NCBI GenBank assembly: GCA_937929805.1
Contig: CALFUT010000001.1
Span: forward strand, 1-64,000
From: an uncultured Pirellulaceae bacterium
GTDB lineage: Bacteria; Planctomycetota; Planctomycetia; Pirellulales; Pirellulaceae
Length of the DNA stretch: 64,000 nt
Direction of reading: 5' to 3'
Position numbers and translations under genes: made by a program. The notes beneath the pieces are model-generated. The model made no database searches, was not told the DNA's origin, and was given only the letters and a program-made list of their open reading frames with translations. Positions 38,040 to 49,238 of this stretch are shown here, piece by piece. The number at the start of each line of letters is the position of its first letter. The stretch's first letter is position 1.

Positions 38040-38978
38040 CTACTCGCCCAGCGCGCCGCGCACCGATTCAGGCAGAAACGTTTTGGCAGCGCTAGCCCAC
38101 TTGCTTTTAGCGGCCTCCGAAATGGAAAGTCGCAACGACTTCTTCTCCTCCAGCAGTTTCTTGTTGATTTTTTCGACCAGCTTTTGCTCTTTCTGAGCGA
38201 TTTTCTCGTCCAGTGATCCCCGGACACCTTTGCTTACCTGCTGAGCGAACTCGCCGCCAGCTTTGCTGATCCGGTCGATCCGCAATTCTTGGATGTCGAT
38301 ATTGGCGGCCGTCGCTATGGGCTCAAAAATCAAATCGGGTGGAAACTTGGTAATGTCCAAATGCGTTTTCAATTGCATCGACACCGAAAGATTCAACCGA
38401 GCGTGACCGTCCGCGCTCAGACTATACATCTGAACGCCTTTGACCCACTTCGACTGCCGACCGTGCAATTTCACATGAGCTGAACACTCAACGTCAAACG
38501 CCATCGAAGCGTCCGGTCGTTGTCGCATGTTGGTCACGCGAACGGCAAACTCTTCGTCCGGGTTCATCAATGACACCGTGTACCGCTTCCACGTGCCGTG
38601 ATTCACCTTCTTCCAACGACGATGCGTTCGGATTTTTCCGTCCTTGAACTGAACGTCGACTCCGTCCCATCGCTCGGATTGCCGACCCCATTTTTTGTCG
38701 TCAACGTAGTCGTGAGGTAAATTCTCTAAAACCAGATTCGTCAACAACTGATCAAGCCGGACGCTACCATCAACCGGGGTCACTCCATCGGAACGCTGTG
38801 CCCCATCCTGAGCCGTGGCGACAGCCGGAGTCACTTGCATCGCGACAGGAATCGAGATCACCCAGCCAGGAATTGCAAGCAAGCCCTGCACAACCACCAA
38901 CGCGACGGCCCAGTGAATCTGCGCCAAACCAGAGACCCGATCACCGGCCACCCACAAAATGTTCCAACGGAAACCCAA
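38040..38978 (-). CDS. Exported protein of unknown function
   Basis: Up to 312 aa. The only in-frame start is TTG (38978) or later GTG codons, so the N terminus is uncertain. A hydrophobic segment (AVALVVVQGLLAIPGWVISIPVAM) ending near TPAVATAQD is probably a signal peptide or anchor. The rest is soluble: a probable beta-rich region (residues 80-240), then a Lys/Glu-rich helix (EKIAQKEQKLVEKINKKLLEEKK) and a short C-terminal basic end. I recognise no catalytic motif and assign no function. Confidence 0.7.
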   Translation of the reverse strand: MGFRWNILWVAGDRVSGLAQIHWAVALVVVQGLLAIPGWVISIPVAMQVTPAVATAQDGAQRSDGVTPVDGSVRLDQLLTNLVLENLPHDYVDDKKWGRQSERWDGVDVQFKDGKIRTHRRWKKVNHGTWKRYTVSLMNPDEEFAVRVTNMRQRPDASMAFDVECSAHVKLHGRQSKWVKGVQMYSLSADGHARLNLSVSMQLKTHLDITKFPPDLIFEPIATAANIDIQELRIDRISKAGGEFAQQVSKGVRGSLDEKIAQKEQKLVEKINKKLLEEKKSLRLSISEAAKSKWASAAKTFLPESVRGALGE

Positions 38979-39202
38979 CCGTATTCCCTAATATCAAGAA
39001 GTCGAAGAGAAAAATGTGGCTGCATAAAACCAACGCCAAGTTATGCTCTTGAACCCGAGAACCGTTTCCCGGCAGAATGCAGCTGCACAAACGTAGTATC
39101 GTCCGTTTATTCAATCCAGAGCCAAATGAAGTTGCCAAATCGATCAAGCACTCGCGAAATAGCAACTTACAAAATTGGCAGCCAACATTGATAGGAAAAC
39201 GC

Positions 39203-39805
39203 ATGAGTTTTGGTAACTCAAATTCGTCGTTATTTCTTTGGTCGATGCCGCGGTGCAGTGCTGGCATGCTGGCACTGTGCCTGAGCACCGCAAGTTTGTC
39301 GGTTTTCATCGGTTGCGAAAGCGATGTGGTCGACCGCGACAAATCACTGCCGGCACCGCTGCCAGAAAAGCTTCCCTACGAATTTTACGGCAAGGTGTTT
39401 CGAGTCTGGGGTGGTGACTATTTCGATTTGCGCGTCGATCAATCGATTCACTACGTCTGCTTGGAAGGTATTGATTCTCCCAAGCACGGACAACCATTCG
39501 CTGACAAAGCGCGGGAAGAGTTACAACGCATTGCCGGTGACTGCGAATTGCGAATCGTCGTGAAATGGCTAGACAAATCGAAAACGGCATTCGTTCGTGC
39601 GTGGGTTCCAGCGAAGTCCGACGAAGAACCAGAAATTGATATCGGTCTAGAACTAATCAAACGAGGATTCGGGTGGTATGACGGAAGCACTTTTGATGGT
39701 GATGCGGAGTATCAATCGGCCGAAGCGAAAGCGCGGCAGGCGAAACTGGGTCTCTGGAGCAGGCCCAATCCGATTCCTCCTTGGGACTACGACGCGGCGA
39801 AGTAA
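39203..39805 (+). CDS. Staphylococcal nuclease-like (SNase) lipoprotein
   Basis: A 200-aa protein from ATG 39203 (AGGA upstream). A signal sequence ends in a lipobox (LSVFIGC). The SNase/TNase fold follows: FYGKVFRVWGGDYFDLRV, then CLEGIDSPKHGQPFADKAREELQRI, matching the family's RL-x-GID-xPE region, then FVRAWV, LIKRGFGWYD and ARQAKLGLW at the end. The usual catalytic Arg of R-x-x-G-ID is not conserved (VCLEGID), so nuclease activity is uncertain. The protein is probably on the outside of the inner membrane or on the outer membrane. Confidence 0.87.
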   Translation: MSFGNSNSSLFLWSMPRCSAGMLALCLSTASLSVFIGCESDVVDRDKSLPAPLPEKLPYEFYGKVFRVWGGDYFDLRVDQSIHYVCLEGIDSPKHGQPFADKAREELQRIAGDCELRIVVKWLDKSKTAFVRAWVPAKSDEEPEIDIGLELIKRGFGWYDGSTFDGDAEYQSAEAKARQAKLGLWSRPNPIPPWDYDAAK

Positions 39806-39943
39806 TTCGTTTTGTTTGCTGCGGTCTGCCGAGCACGGACCGGCTTGCATCTTCGTTTCAGTCCAATTTGCTTCCGACGGTCACCCGCGAAGCTTCCACA
39901 AATGATCGCAAGACTTCGCAACCACGACTCTCTATCCGCGCAC

Positions 39944-39982
39944 AAAAAAACCGTCTGAGATTTCGCTGAAAAATCAAACGGT
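39944..39982 (-). terminator. Intrinsic terminator downstream of the cold-shock gene
   Basis: On the minus strand ACCGT-TT-GATTT pairs with AAATC-TC-AGACGGT around TTCAGCG and is followed by seven T. It lies 66 bp after the cold-shock stop codon, just beyond the 18-bp repeat array. Confidence 0.75.
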
Positions 39983-40011
39983 AACGCTGAACGTGTGTTC
40001 GGCGGAAAAAC

Positions 40012-40065
40012 GTAGTCCAACAAGTGGACGTAGTCCGGCAAGCGGACTTAGTCCAACAAGCGGAC
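40012..40065 (-). repeat. Three tandem 18-bp hairpin repeats at the end of the cold-shock gene
   Basis: On the minus strand the unit GTCC-RCTTGYYG-GACTAM occurs three times without gaps. Each can form a small stem (AGTCC/GGACT). The first unit includes the last codons and the stop (TAA) of the cold-shock gene; the others lie in the 3' untranslated region before the terminator. Confidence 0.8.
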
Positions 40066-40245
40066 TGCTTCGGCGCGAGGTCCTTTTGGACCCTGACCTT
40101 CCGAATACTCGACCTTTTGGCCTTCGCGAAGACTGTCGTAAGTAGCTCCTTCCAAAGATGAGTGATGGAAGAAAATATCTCCACGCTCACCTTGAATGAA
40201 ACCGAAACCTTTGTCAGTCAACTTCTTAATCGTACCCTGCGGCAT
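40048..40245 (-). CDS. Cold-shock domain protein
   Basis: A 65-aa single-stranded nucleic-acid binding protein. The OB-fold motifs RNP1 (KGFGFI) and RNP2 (DIFFHHS) are intact. ATG 40245 is preceded by GGAG at good spacing. The C terminus (GPRAEAVRLLD) ends inside the 18-bp repeat array. It probably acts as an RNA chaperone. Transcription unit of one gene, ending at the terminator at 39944-39982. Confidence 0.92.
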   Translation of the reverse strand: MPQGTIKKLTDKGFGFIQGERGDIFFHHSSLEGATYDSLREGQKVEYSEGQGPKGPRAEAVRLLD

Positions 40246-40527
40246 CAAGCCACTCCTCAAAACAAAAACGTAATTTATCTCAGGCCAAGTCTAACAGTTT
40301 TCAATCGTCCTTCCGCTGAACAAATCTCGACACAGCACACTTGAACTCACTGGCGAAAATTGTAAACCAGCGTCAAGGGAAAAGCAAATTACGCTAATTG
40401 CATGCCAAGGGAACGCATTTTACTCAGTTTACTGAAAACGGTCTGCTTGAGCCCGCAACCCTTGTATCGTCGCGGGCTGGGGATCAAACTCAACCGCCCT
40501 TCAACCTTCTTAGAATGCAAAACTTTT

Positions 40528-41136
40528 ATGCCTGAAACCGTGACCAGCGCCCAAATTCGTGGGCTTATCTTCGACTGCGATGGCACCTTGGCCGATACCA
40601 TGCCCCTGCATTTTGTTGCTTGGCGAGCGACCTTGAGCCAATATAACGTCCCGTTGGACGAGGACCGGTTTTATTCGCTGGCGGGTCAACCGACCGTTCA
40701 TATCGTCCAGCTTTTGCTGAATGAACTGGGTATTGAAGAGGACGCAAAACGCATTTCAATCGAAAAAGAACAGGCGTTTTTGGACGTGCTGGACGAAGTA
40801 CAACCAATCGAACCCGTCGTTGAGATCGCTCGAAAGCATCACGGCAAATTGCCCATTGGCGTCGGATCAGGCTCGCGCCGGGATGTTGTCCAACGAATCC
40901 TCAAACGGATCAAGCTGGATGATGTGTTCGATTGCGTCGTCGGAGCCGAAGATACCGAAAAACACAAACCTGAACCCGATGTGTTTCTGGAGGTTGCGCG
41001 GCAGTTGAATGTGCCGCCAGAACATTGTCGCGTCTACGAGGATGCCGACCTAGGAGTCGAAGCGGCCCGCCGAGCCAACATGGCATGCTTTGACGTCCGG
41101 GATGTCCACACGCCGCGGCGGATTACGCCCGCTTGA
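40528..41136 (+). CDS. HAD-superfamily phosphatase/phosphoglucomutase-like
   Basis: A 202-aa protein starting at ATG 40528. HAD motif I is FDCDGTLADTMP (nucleophile and acid Asp), motif II GVGSGSRRD, motif III Lys in EKHKPEPDVFL, and motif IV VYEDADLGVEAA. The helical cap (HFVAWRATL) follows motif I, as in beta-phosphoglucomutase and related sugar phosphatases. The substrate is not determinable from sequence. Confidence 0.9.
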   Translation: MPETVTSAQIRGLIFDCDGTLADTMPLHFVAWRATLSQYNVPLDEDRFYSLAGQPTVHIVQLLLNELGIEEDAKRISIEKEQAFLDVLDEVQPIEPVVEIARKHHGKLPIGVGSGSRRDVVQRILKRIKLDDVFDCVVGAEDTEKHKPEPDVFLEVARQLNVPPEHCRVYEDADLGVEAARRANMACFDVRDVHTPRRITPA

Positions 41137-41257
41137 ATGTTGCCGCAAAGCACCGCGCTTTCAGATCCGGAGCGGTGCTGACAAATTCACGTTCTTCGGC
41201 CACAATGCTTGATCAATCTCGCAGTGCGCGGCTCACTAAAATCCGCTCAATATCTGA

Positions 41258-43504
<2,247 letters not shown>

Positions 43505-43542
43505 AACTTGTCCCTCGTTGAATCTCATGACGAAGTTTTAGA

Positions 43543-43570
43543 AGCCAAACGACGTTCGATTTGGCTTTTT
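43543..43570 (+). terminator. Intrinsic terminator after icd
   Basis: AGCCAAA ... TTTGGCT followed by TTTT, with an additional CGA/TCG pairing inside the loop. It lies 39 bp after the icd stop. Confidence 0.75.
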
Positions 43571-43700
43571 CAACGCCACAAGCGCCTCGGTCAATCGTGA
43601 CATGCGTTGGTCATTGCTTTGCGACAATGGTCTAGTTGTTCTGTGCCAAGCAAAACAGTCACTGCGACAGAAATTAAGGCCGTAGAGAAAAACAGGTTCG

Positions 43701-45605
43701 TCATTCGTCAGTGAAGCGAAACAACCGAATCTGCTCAAAGTGGCCGCTACCGGATCCTTCCACCTGCAATTGGATGACGGGAACTCCTCCATCGGCGAGC
43801 GCCGATTTATCAACCAGCCCAAGCAATTGAGAGTTCACCATGACACGCCAATGATCGGGTTGAGATTCGATTTGGAACAAGTGGTATCCAAAACTGTCCT
43901 CACTGAATTTCTCAAGTTCCAGCTTTGCAATTTCTGATTCATGGACGACCAGTTTCGATTCGTCGGGCGTGATCACAGCGCGAAAAGCTTCGTTCTGGTT
44001 CGTGTCCAACCAGCGAAAATCGATGCGGTTCGATTCATGATGCCGAAATCCGCAACTGAACCGGAACCACTTCAGCGGAGTATCATTCTCGTCAACACAC
44101 GCAAAATCTCGTGTGCCATTCTTGCCCGCGAGGACTCGTTCACCTTCGCCACCTTGAGCAGGCTCCCAGAGGCCCGAAAATTTCTGTCGCGGATCAACTT
44201 CTGTTCCATTGAATAAAAAGATGGGCGGACCGGCAAACGAATCCAGCCTGGTCCGGATCTCCGGACGATTCGCTGTTTTAGCCGTCGTCGGTTCTTGATC
44301 CAAAAAATGGCCCAACAACGCCCAAACACCAGCGACAACCACAGCTGCTCCGACAGCCCAGATCGTCCACCGCTTCGTCGCGGGAGCATTCGAAACTGCT
44401 GCGGCTTGGTCGTCAGCACTACCTTGGTTCATCACATCTAAATCGCCAAGGAAGGCAGTGTTGGCGTCACCAGTCGCATCATATCCCGACAAGCTGTCGA
44501 AGAAAGTCACGCTTGGCGAAGCCGAAAACTGTTGATGATTTTCCTCCGTTCCATCTACTTGGCACGTCTGAAAATTGGAAACCACCGCTTCGATCTCGGA
44601 TATCAATTGGCGGTAGCTGCTAATCCTGTCTTCACGGCGATGGCGAGACATTTTCTTCAACAATTCAAATCCGGCCGGAGACATATTCACCGGCGGCGGA
44701 TCAAGCCACTCGTCGCCGATTTTTAGTTTACTGGTCATCACCGCCATTGGTGCGTCCCCTGAAAAGGGAACCTGCCCCGTGATCAAATGCCAGAGAGTGA
44801 TCCCCATCGCGTAAATATCGCTCAAGTGATCAGCTTGAGAGGACGTGATTTGCTCAGGCGGCATGTAATAAGGAGTACCACTGATCGAACCTTCGACCGT
44901 GATGGCGGGGCTCGCGTGGTTTTCGCCAAAACGAGCCAACCCAAAGTCCGCGATTTTGACAAAAGGAACGCTCGGCGGGAGATTCGTTCCAATTGGCGGT
45001 GCCGTGAGAACTAAATTCGCTGGCTTGATATCACGATGAGTGATTCCGTTTTGGTTCGAGTAATCCAGCGCGTGAGCCATTTGAAGCCCAATGTGCCATG
45101 CATGATCTTCAGGAAGTTTGCCGTTCCGATCGAGATATTCCCCGGCATCAATTCCGTCAATGTATTCCATGACCAAGTACAGCTGCCCTGCATGCACTCC
45201 AAAGTCAAACGCAGAAACTATGTTCGGGTGTCGCAGTTGCCCAACAATTTGCGCCTCACGTTCAAAACGTTTCGATGTCGTTTCGTTTCTTAGAGAAGCT
45301 TGTTTGACTGTCTTAATCGCGACCGGACGATCTAGCCGGACTTGCGTTGCTTTGTACACAACGCCAGCACCCCCCTGACCGATTAAGCCGTCGATTCGAT
45401 AGCCCGGAACCACATCTAACGGACAAGCGAAGACGTCCAAAATATCCAATTGTTGGCGATTGAGAAAACCTCGTTGGATCGCGATGTTCGTCCAAGGGGC
45501 GCGCGATTTCGCCTGCTCTTTCTCGATATTCTCCAACTGCGCCGGTGTCAAAAACCCAAGTTCGACAGCCGCTTGTATCGTGTTCTGAGCCTTATTGGTG
45601 GACAT
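43701..45605 (-). CDS. PknB-type serine/threonine protein kinase, membrane-anchored
   Basis: A 634-aa protein. A short helical region (residues 1-60, LGFLTPAQLENIEKEQ) precedes the kinase domain (70-335): glycine loop IGQGGAGVVYKA, lysine VAIKTVK, catalytic loop HRDIKPANL, DFGLARFG, and YYMPPEQ. A Ser/Asp-rich linker follows, then one membrane segment (IWAVGAAVVVAGVWALLGHFL, about 430) and a 180-residue extracytoplasmic beta-rich domain that looks lectin/jelly-roll-like. It starts directly at the peroxiredoxin stop (TGAATG) in the same direction, so the two are probably co-transcribed; a redox-sensing link is speculative. Confidence 0.9.
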   Translation of the reverse strand: MSTNKAQNTIQAAVELGFLTPAQLENIEKEQAKSRAPWTNIAIQRGFLNRQQLDILDVFACPLDVVPGYRIDGLIGQGGAGVVYKATQVRLDRPVAIKTVKQASLRNETTSKRFEREAQIVGQLRHPNIVSAFDFGVHAGQLYLVMEYIDGIDAGEYLDRNGKLPEDHAWHIGLQMAHALDYSNQNGITHRDIKPANLVLTAPPIGTNLPPSVPFVKIADFGLARFGENHASPAITVEGSISGTPYYMPPEQITSSQADHLSDIYAMGITLWHLITGQVPFSGDAPMAVMTSKLKIGDEWLDPPPVNMSPAGFELLKKMSRHRREDRISSYRQLISEIEAVVSNFQTCQVDGTEENHQQFSASPSVTFFDSLSGYDATGDANTAFLGDLDVMNQGSADDQAAAVSNAPATKRWTIWAVGAAVVVAGVWALLGHFLDQEPTTAKTANRPEIRTRLDSFAGPPIFLFNGTEVDPRQKFSGLWEPAQGGEGERVLAGKNGTRDFACVDENDTPLKWFRFSCGFRHHESNRIDFRWLDTNQNEAFRAVITPDESKLVVHESEIAKLELEKFSEDSFGYHLFQIESQPDHWRVMVNSQLLGLVDKSALADGGVPVIQLQVEGSGSGHFEQIRLFRFTDE

Positions 45606-46286
45606 TCATTTGCCTTGCAGCCGTTTCTCGATCTCATCAAGCTTTTCAAGTAGCGCTTTGATGGACGGTCGGTCAGCGGTGTTGTCGGCTCCAACGTACG
45701 CCAATTGCACTCCACCATTCCTGTCAATTAGATAGGTGGAAGGATGAGCGTGCGTGCTGTGGATGTTGAAATAATCCGTCGCTTTGAAGTCTCGATCCAG
45801 AACAATCGGAAACGGCACACTGTCCACCTGCTCTTTCTCGGTTTTCAGCGCCGCCTTGACGAAGTCGTCTACATGATCGTCCGGCCCTGGGTAAACCACG
45901 ATCACTTCACAGTTTCTTTGAACGAATTTTTCATAGTTCGCCACAAGGCGCGAAGTCTGGGTTGTGCAAAAAGGGCAAATCATTCCATTAAAGCCTTGCG
46001 TGAACACAAGCGCCACATTTTTCTTCCCCAAGTAGTCCGCCAACTTAATGGCTTGTCCGTTTTTGTTGGTGAACTGGAGATCCTTGACACTTTTTGGTGC
46101 CACGGTGTTGGATTTGACATCGTCTTTGAACTTGGCGTCGTCTGGAACTGGACGGCTTGACCCGCCCGTGTCGCCAGAAGATTCCTGCCTGTCTGAGTTA
46201 CCCTCGGCAACCTGAGCTTCCATGCTGGCGACATTGAGACCAACGGCAAGAAAAAAGCCGGCGATAGATAACAGAATCGATTTCAT
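45606..46286 (-). CDS. Exported peroxiredoxin/thioredoxin-fold protein (AhpC/TSA type)
   Basis: A 226-aa protein from ATG 46286 (GAG upstream) with a signal peptide (MKSILLSIAGFFLAVGL ... SMEA). The thioredoxin fold carries TQGFNGMICPFCTTQTSRL, where CPFC gives both a peroxidatic Cys position and a CxxC. The later HAHPSTYLIDRNGGVQLAYVG is typical of AhpC/TSA and TlpA-like proteins. The usual catalytic Thr-x-x-C context is replaced by N-G-M-I-C. It likely reduces peroxides or disulfides in the periplasm. Its stop abuts the kinase gene. Confidence 0.87.
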   Translation of the reverse strand: MKSILLSIAGFFLAVGLNVASMEAQVAEGNSDRQESSGDTGGSSRPVPDDAKFKDDVKSNTVAPKSVKDLQFTNKNGQAIKLADYLGKKNVALVFTQGFNGMICPFCTTQTSRLVANYEKFVQRNCEVIVVYPGPDDHVDDFVKAALKTEKEQVDSVPFPIVLDRDFKATDYFNIHSTHAHPSTYLIDRNGGVQLAYVGADNTADRPSIKALLEKLDEIEKRLQGK

Positions 46287-46437
46287 GGGAAACTCTGACA
46301 AAACGATAAGTCCGCTGGAAAATGCTGAATCGGCATCCACTGTTAGTATAGCGGAATTCCATTTTTCGCGTACAAGTCGAAATGGCACGTTAAAATTGAG
46401 CTCGGATCGTCGACCGACCGTTCATTCGCGCAATAAA

Positions 46438-46974
46438 TTACGTCAGAGATTCGTTGATTGGGCTTTCCGGTTCATGCGCGGACGGTGCAATGCGAGTGAT
46501 ATCTGGCTGGCTCCAACCGCTCCGCAGCCAACCTACCGAGGAAGCGATTAACAACTGAACCAAGGGCAGATCCGAAGATGCCACCAAGCGGAAGGCTAGC
46601 ATTTTCATAATGCCTTCAAAATTTCGTTCGCTAGGCCCTAAGGATGGTAGCCCGATTGCCAGCCAAACGATCGTCAACAAGCAAACAGCAATCGCGCTCA
46701 ATGACCAAATCGATCTTTGCTTGAGAATGGGCCAGATCCATTGGCTTAAGACCACTGCCGGAACAAATAGTGCCAGCCAGAACAGATGCACTGAAACCAG
46801 CGCATTGGTTGGAGGCAGTCAGCCCCCGCTACCACACAGTGAATGGATCGTGGGCATGGGAACGTGTAACAGCTTCAGGGCTCCGAACAGCAACGCTGCC
46901 CACGCAAACACAAACGCCAGCAGACGCAGAGCGAAAATTCGAGTCGGGCACAAACCGAAGCATTCGCGATTCAT
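46438..46974 (-). CDS. Candidate selenoprotein: membrane protein with in-frame TGA at codon 52
   Basis: From the ATG at 46974 one frame gives 178 residues, broken only by TGA at codon 52 (46821-46819). Before it lies a hydrophobic N-terminal segment (FALRLLAFVFAWAALLFGAL) and HSLCGSGG; after it LPPTNALVSVHLFWLALFVPAVVL and two further membrane segments. CG-x-x-G-[TGA]-x-PP suggests a cysteine at the TGA position in relatives, and Cys47 would pair with it (C-x4-U). A small hairpin lies 8 nt downstream. A gene caller would report only the part from GTG 46791 and lose the first segment. Selenocysteine here is inference. Function unknown; nothing resembles known selenoenzymes. Confidence 0.55.
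46795..46810 (-). promoter_or_regulatory. Candidate SECIS hairpin of the second selenoprotein gene
   Basis: On the minus strand AACCA, loop ATGCGC, TGGTT begins 8 nt after the TGA; outside it ACTG and CAGT can extend pairing across an internal loop. Loop guanines lie about 16 nt after TGA. Weaker than the first SECIS candidate. Confidence 0.35.
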
Positions 46975-47200
46975 AAGAGGCGGTCTGACGCAATGAAGGC
47001 TCAGACATTAGACTGGGAGTTCGCGATTGGACGCGATTGCAAGACAGAATCTTACCTAACGAATTCGCCTGCTTACAATCCACCAGCCAATTTTCACTTG
47101 GGTTTTGTCAAACGATTAACCAACCCTTCGTTTTCAACCGATTTTGCGTTTGCCGATCGCGCCGCCTGACGCGAGTCGATTTTTTTACCCCAGCCCTCAG

Positions 47201-49222
47201 ATGATTCGGATGGATTCAAACGAAATACTGGGGGACGGTGGCTCGATATCGCGGCGGCTGAAGAACTACGAACAGCGGCCTGAGCAATTGCAGATGGCGG
47301 CAGCTGTTGCGGAAGCAATCGAAAACAATCATCACTTGGTTGTGGAAGCCGGAACGGGCGTCGGCAAGAGTTTTGGCTACCTAGTTCCCGCGATCCTGAG
47401 TCTTGCCGCCAGCCAATCTGACAAACCGGACACCGAGGGTGAAGCGACTCCACCCAAACGACGCATCATCGTGTCGACTCATACGATCAGCCTGCAGGAA
47501 CAGATCATCACCAAGGATATCCCGCTGCTTAACAGCGTGATTCCACTCGAGTTTTCAGCCGTGCTGGCCAAAGGGCGTAGCAACTACGTCAGCTTGCGGC
47601 GACTCGATCAAGCGGTTGCTCGATCGTCTTCCATGTTTGAATCAGAGGCAGAACTTCAACAGGTCGAAACGCTTCGTCGCTGGGGCAAAACGACCACCGA
47701 TGGCTCACGGGCCGATCTCAATGTCAACATCATGCCGCAAGTTTGGGATGAAGTTCGTTCGGACAGCAGCAACTGCATGGGGCGCAATTGTCCTCGTCAT
47801 AAAGAGTGTCACTACTACGCCGCGCGGAAACGATTGCAAAACGCGGATGTGCTAATTGTGAACCATGCTTTGTTCTTTAGCGACCTTTCGCTGCGCCGGC
47901 TTGGTGTGAACATCCTGCCTGACTATCACACCGTCATTCTGGATGAGGCTCATACCGTCCAAGACGTGGCGAGCGACCACATGGGAATTGGCGTCACGGC
48001 TCGTCAGGTCGAATACACGCTATCAAAGCTCTACAGCGAACGATCCAACAAAGGCCTGCTGGTGCACCACAACATGGGGCAGCAACAGCACAAAGTTGTA
48101 CGGCTTCGAATTTTGGCGGACGAGTTTTTTAACGACATCATGGTCTGGGTCGATCAAAACGCTTCGTCCAAAGGCCGTTCGATGACCGCGCGAGTCCGAA
48201 AGCCGGGCATCGTGGCCAACCAATTATCTGATCCAATGAAAGAGCTGTCCAAAGAGATCGTCGAGTTCGCCGAATCGGTCGACAAACAAGCGGATAAACA
48301 AGATCTGCTGTCGGCCGCCGATCGTTTGGTTGGGTTGTCGGGACAGATCGAAAGTTGGCGATTGCAGGATATGGACGGTGGCGTTTACTGGGTCGAGTCC
48401 AGCGTTAATCGCTATGGAAAGCAAAACGTCAGCCTGATGGCGGCGCCGATTGACGTCGGGCCCGTCCTGCGCGAGCACTTGTTCAACAAGACAGAATCTT
48501 GCGTGCTGACCAGTGCAACGTTGGCCGTCGGTTCACAATCGTTTGACTTTTTCCGCAACCGGCTTGGCCTGACCAAAGCAGAAAGTCTTAAGCTGGGCAG
48601 CCCTTTCGATTACCAGCAGCAGTCGAAGCTGATTTTGGTCACCAACATGACTAGCCCGGCCGAGCACCGCGACACCCACGAAAGGCAATGCATCGATGCC
48701 ATCCGCCACTACGTCGAACGAACCGACGGACGCGCTTTTGTGCTGTTCACCAGCTACGAGTTCATGAACCGTGCCGTCCGCGATTTGACGCCGTGGCTGA
48801 CCGAGCACAATCACAGTCTACACGTTCAAGGTGGCGGAACGTCGCGGACCCAATTGCTAGAACAGTTCAAAACCAGCGAACGAGCCGTGCTTTTTGGAAC
48901 CGACAGTTTCTGGCAAGGCGTCGACGTACAGGGAGATGCACTTCAGAACGTGATCATCACCAAGCTGCCCTTCAGCGTGCCCGACCAGCCGTTGCTGCAA
49001 GCCCGCTTGGAAGCGATCCGAGCAGCAGGAGGCAACCCGTTCAACGATTACCAACTGCCTGAGGCCATCATCAAGTTCAAGCAAGGATTTGGAAGACTCA
49101 TTCGCAGTAAGTCCGACACCGGGATCGTGGTCGTTCTCGATCCCCGAATCAAAACGAAAGCGTACGGCCGAATTTTTCTGGACTCGCTGCCCGAAACTCA
49201 AATCGTTCAAGAAACCATTTGA
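47201..49222 (+). CDS. dinG: DinG/XPD-family ATP-dependent helicase
   Basis: A 673-aa superfamily 2 helicase from ATG 47201. Motifs: Q-type start [15 protein letters not shown], Walker [12 protein letters not shown], motif Ia [15 protein letters not shown] (VILDEAHTV), motif III LTSATLA, motif [16 protein letters not shown] and motif [14 protein letters not shown]. The Fe-S region has [12 protein letters not shown] (three cysteines), but the upstream partner position in [11 protein letters not shown] is Ser, where relatives often have Cys. The cluster may therefore be absent or differently liganded. It probably unwinds forked or damage-related DNA structures. Confidence 0.9.
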   Translation: MIRMDSNEILGDGGSISRRLKNYEQRPEQLQMAAAVAEAIENNHHLVVEAGTGVGKSFGYLVPAILSLAASQSDKPDTEGEATPPKRRIIVSTHTISLQEQIITKDIPLLNSVIPLEFSAVLAKGRSNYVSLRRLDQAVARSSSMFESEAELQQVETLRRWGKTTTDGSRADLNVNIMPQVWDEVRSDSSNCMGRNCPRHKECHYYAARKRLQNADVLIVNHALFFSDLSLRRLGVNILPDYHTVILDEAHTVQDVASDHMGIGVTARQVEYTLSKLYSERSNKGLLVHHNMGQQQHKVVRLRILADEFFNDIMVWVDQNASSKGRSMTARVRKPGIVANQLSDPMKELSKEIVEFAESVDKQADKQDLLSAADRLVGLSGQIESWRLQDMDGGVYWVESSVNRYGKQNVSLMAAPIDVGPVLREHLFNKTESCVLTSATLAVGSQSFDFFRNRLGLTKAESLKLGSPFDYQQQSKLILVTNMTSPAEHRDTHERQCIDAIRHYVERTDGRAFVLFTSYEFMNRAVRDLTPWLTEHNHSLHVQGGGTSRTQLLEQFKTSERAVLFGTDSFWQGVDVQGDALQNVIITKLPFSVPDQPLLQARLEAIRAAGGNPFNDYQLPEAIIKFKQGFGRLIRSKSDTGIVVVLDPRIKTKAYGRIFLDSLPETQIVQETI

Positions 49223-49238
49223 GCTTGCGTTTTCGCTC

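Noticed and set aside
40012-40065. Possible CRISPR array
   Set aside because: Units are directly adjacent without spacers and belong to the end of the cold-shock gene. No CRISPR array or cas gene is seen anywhere in the window.
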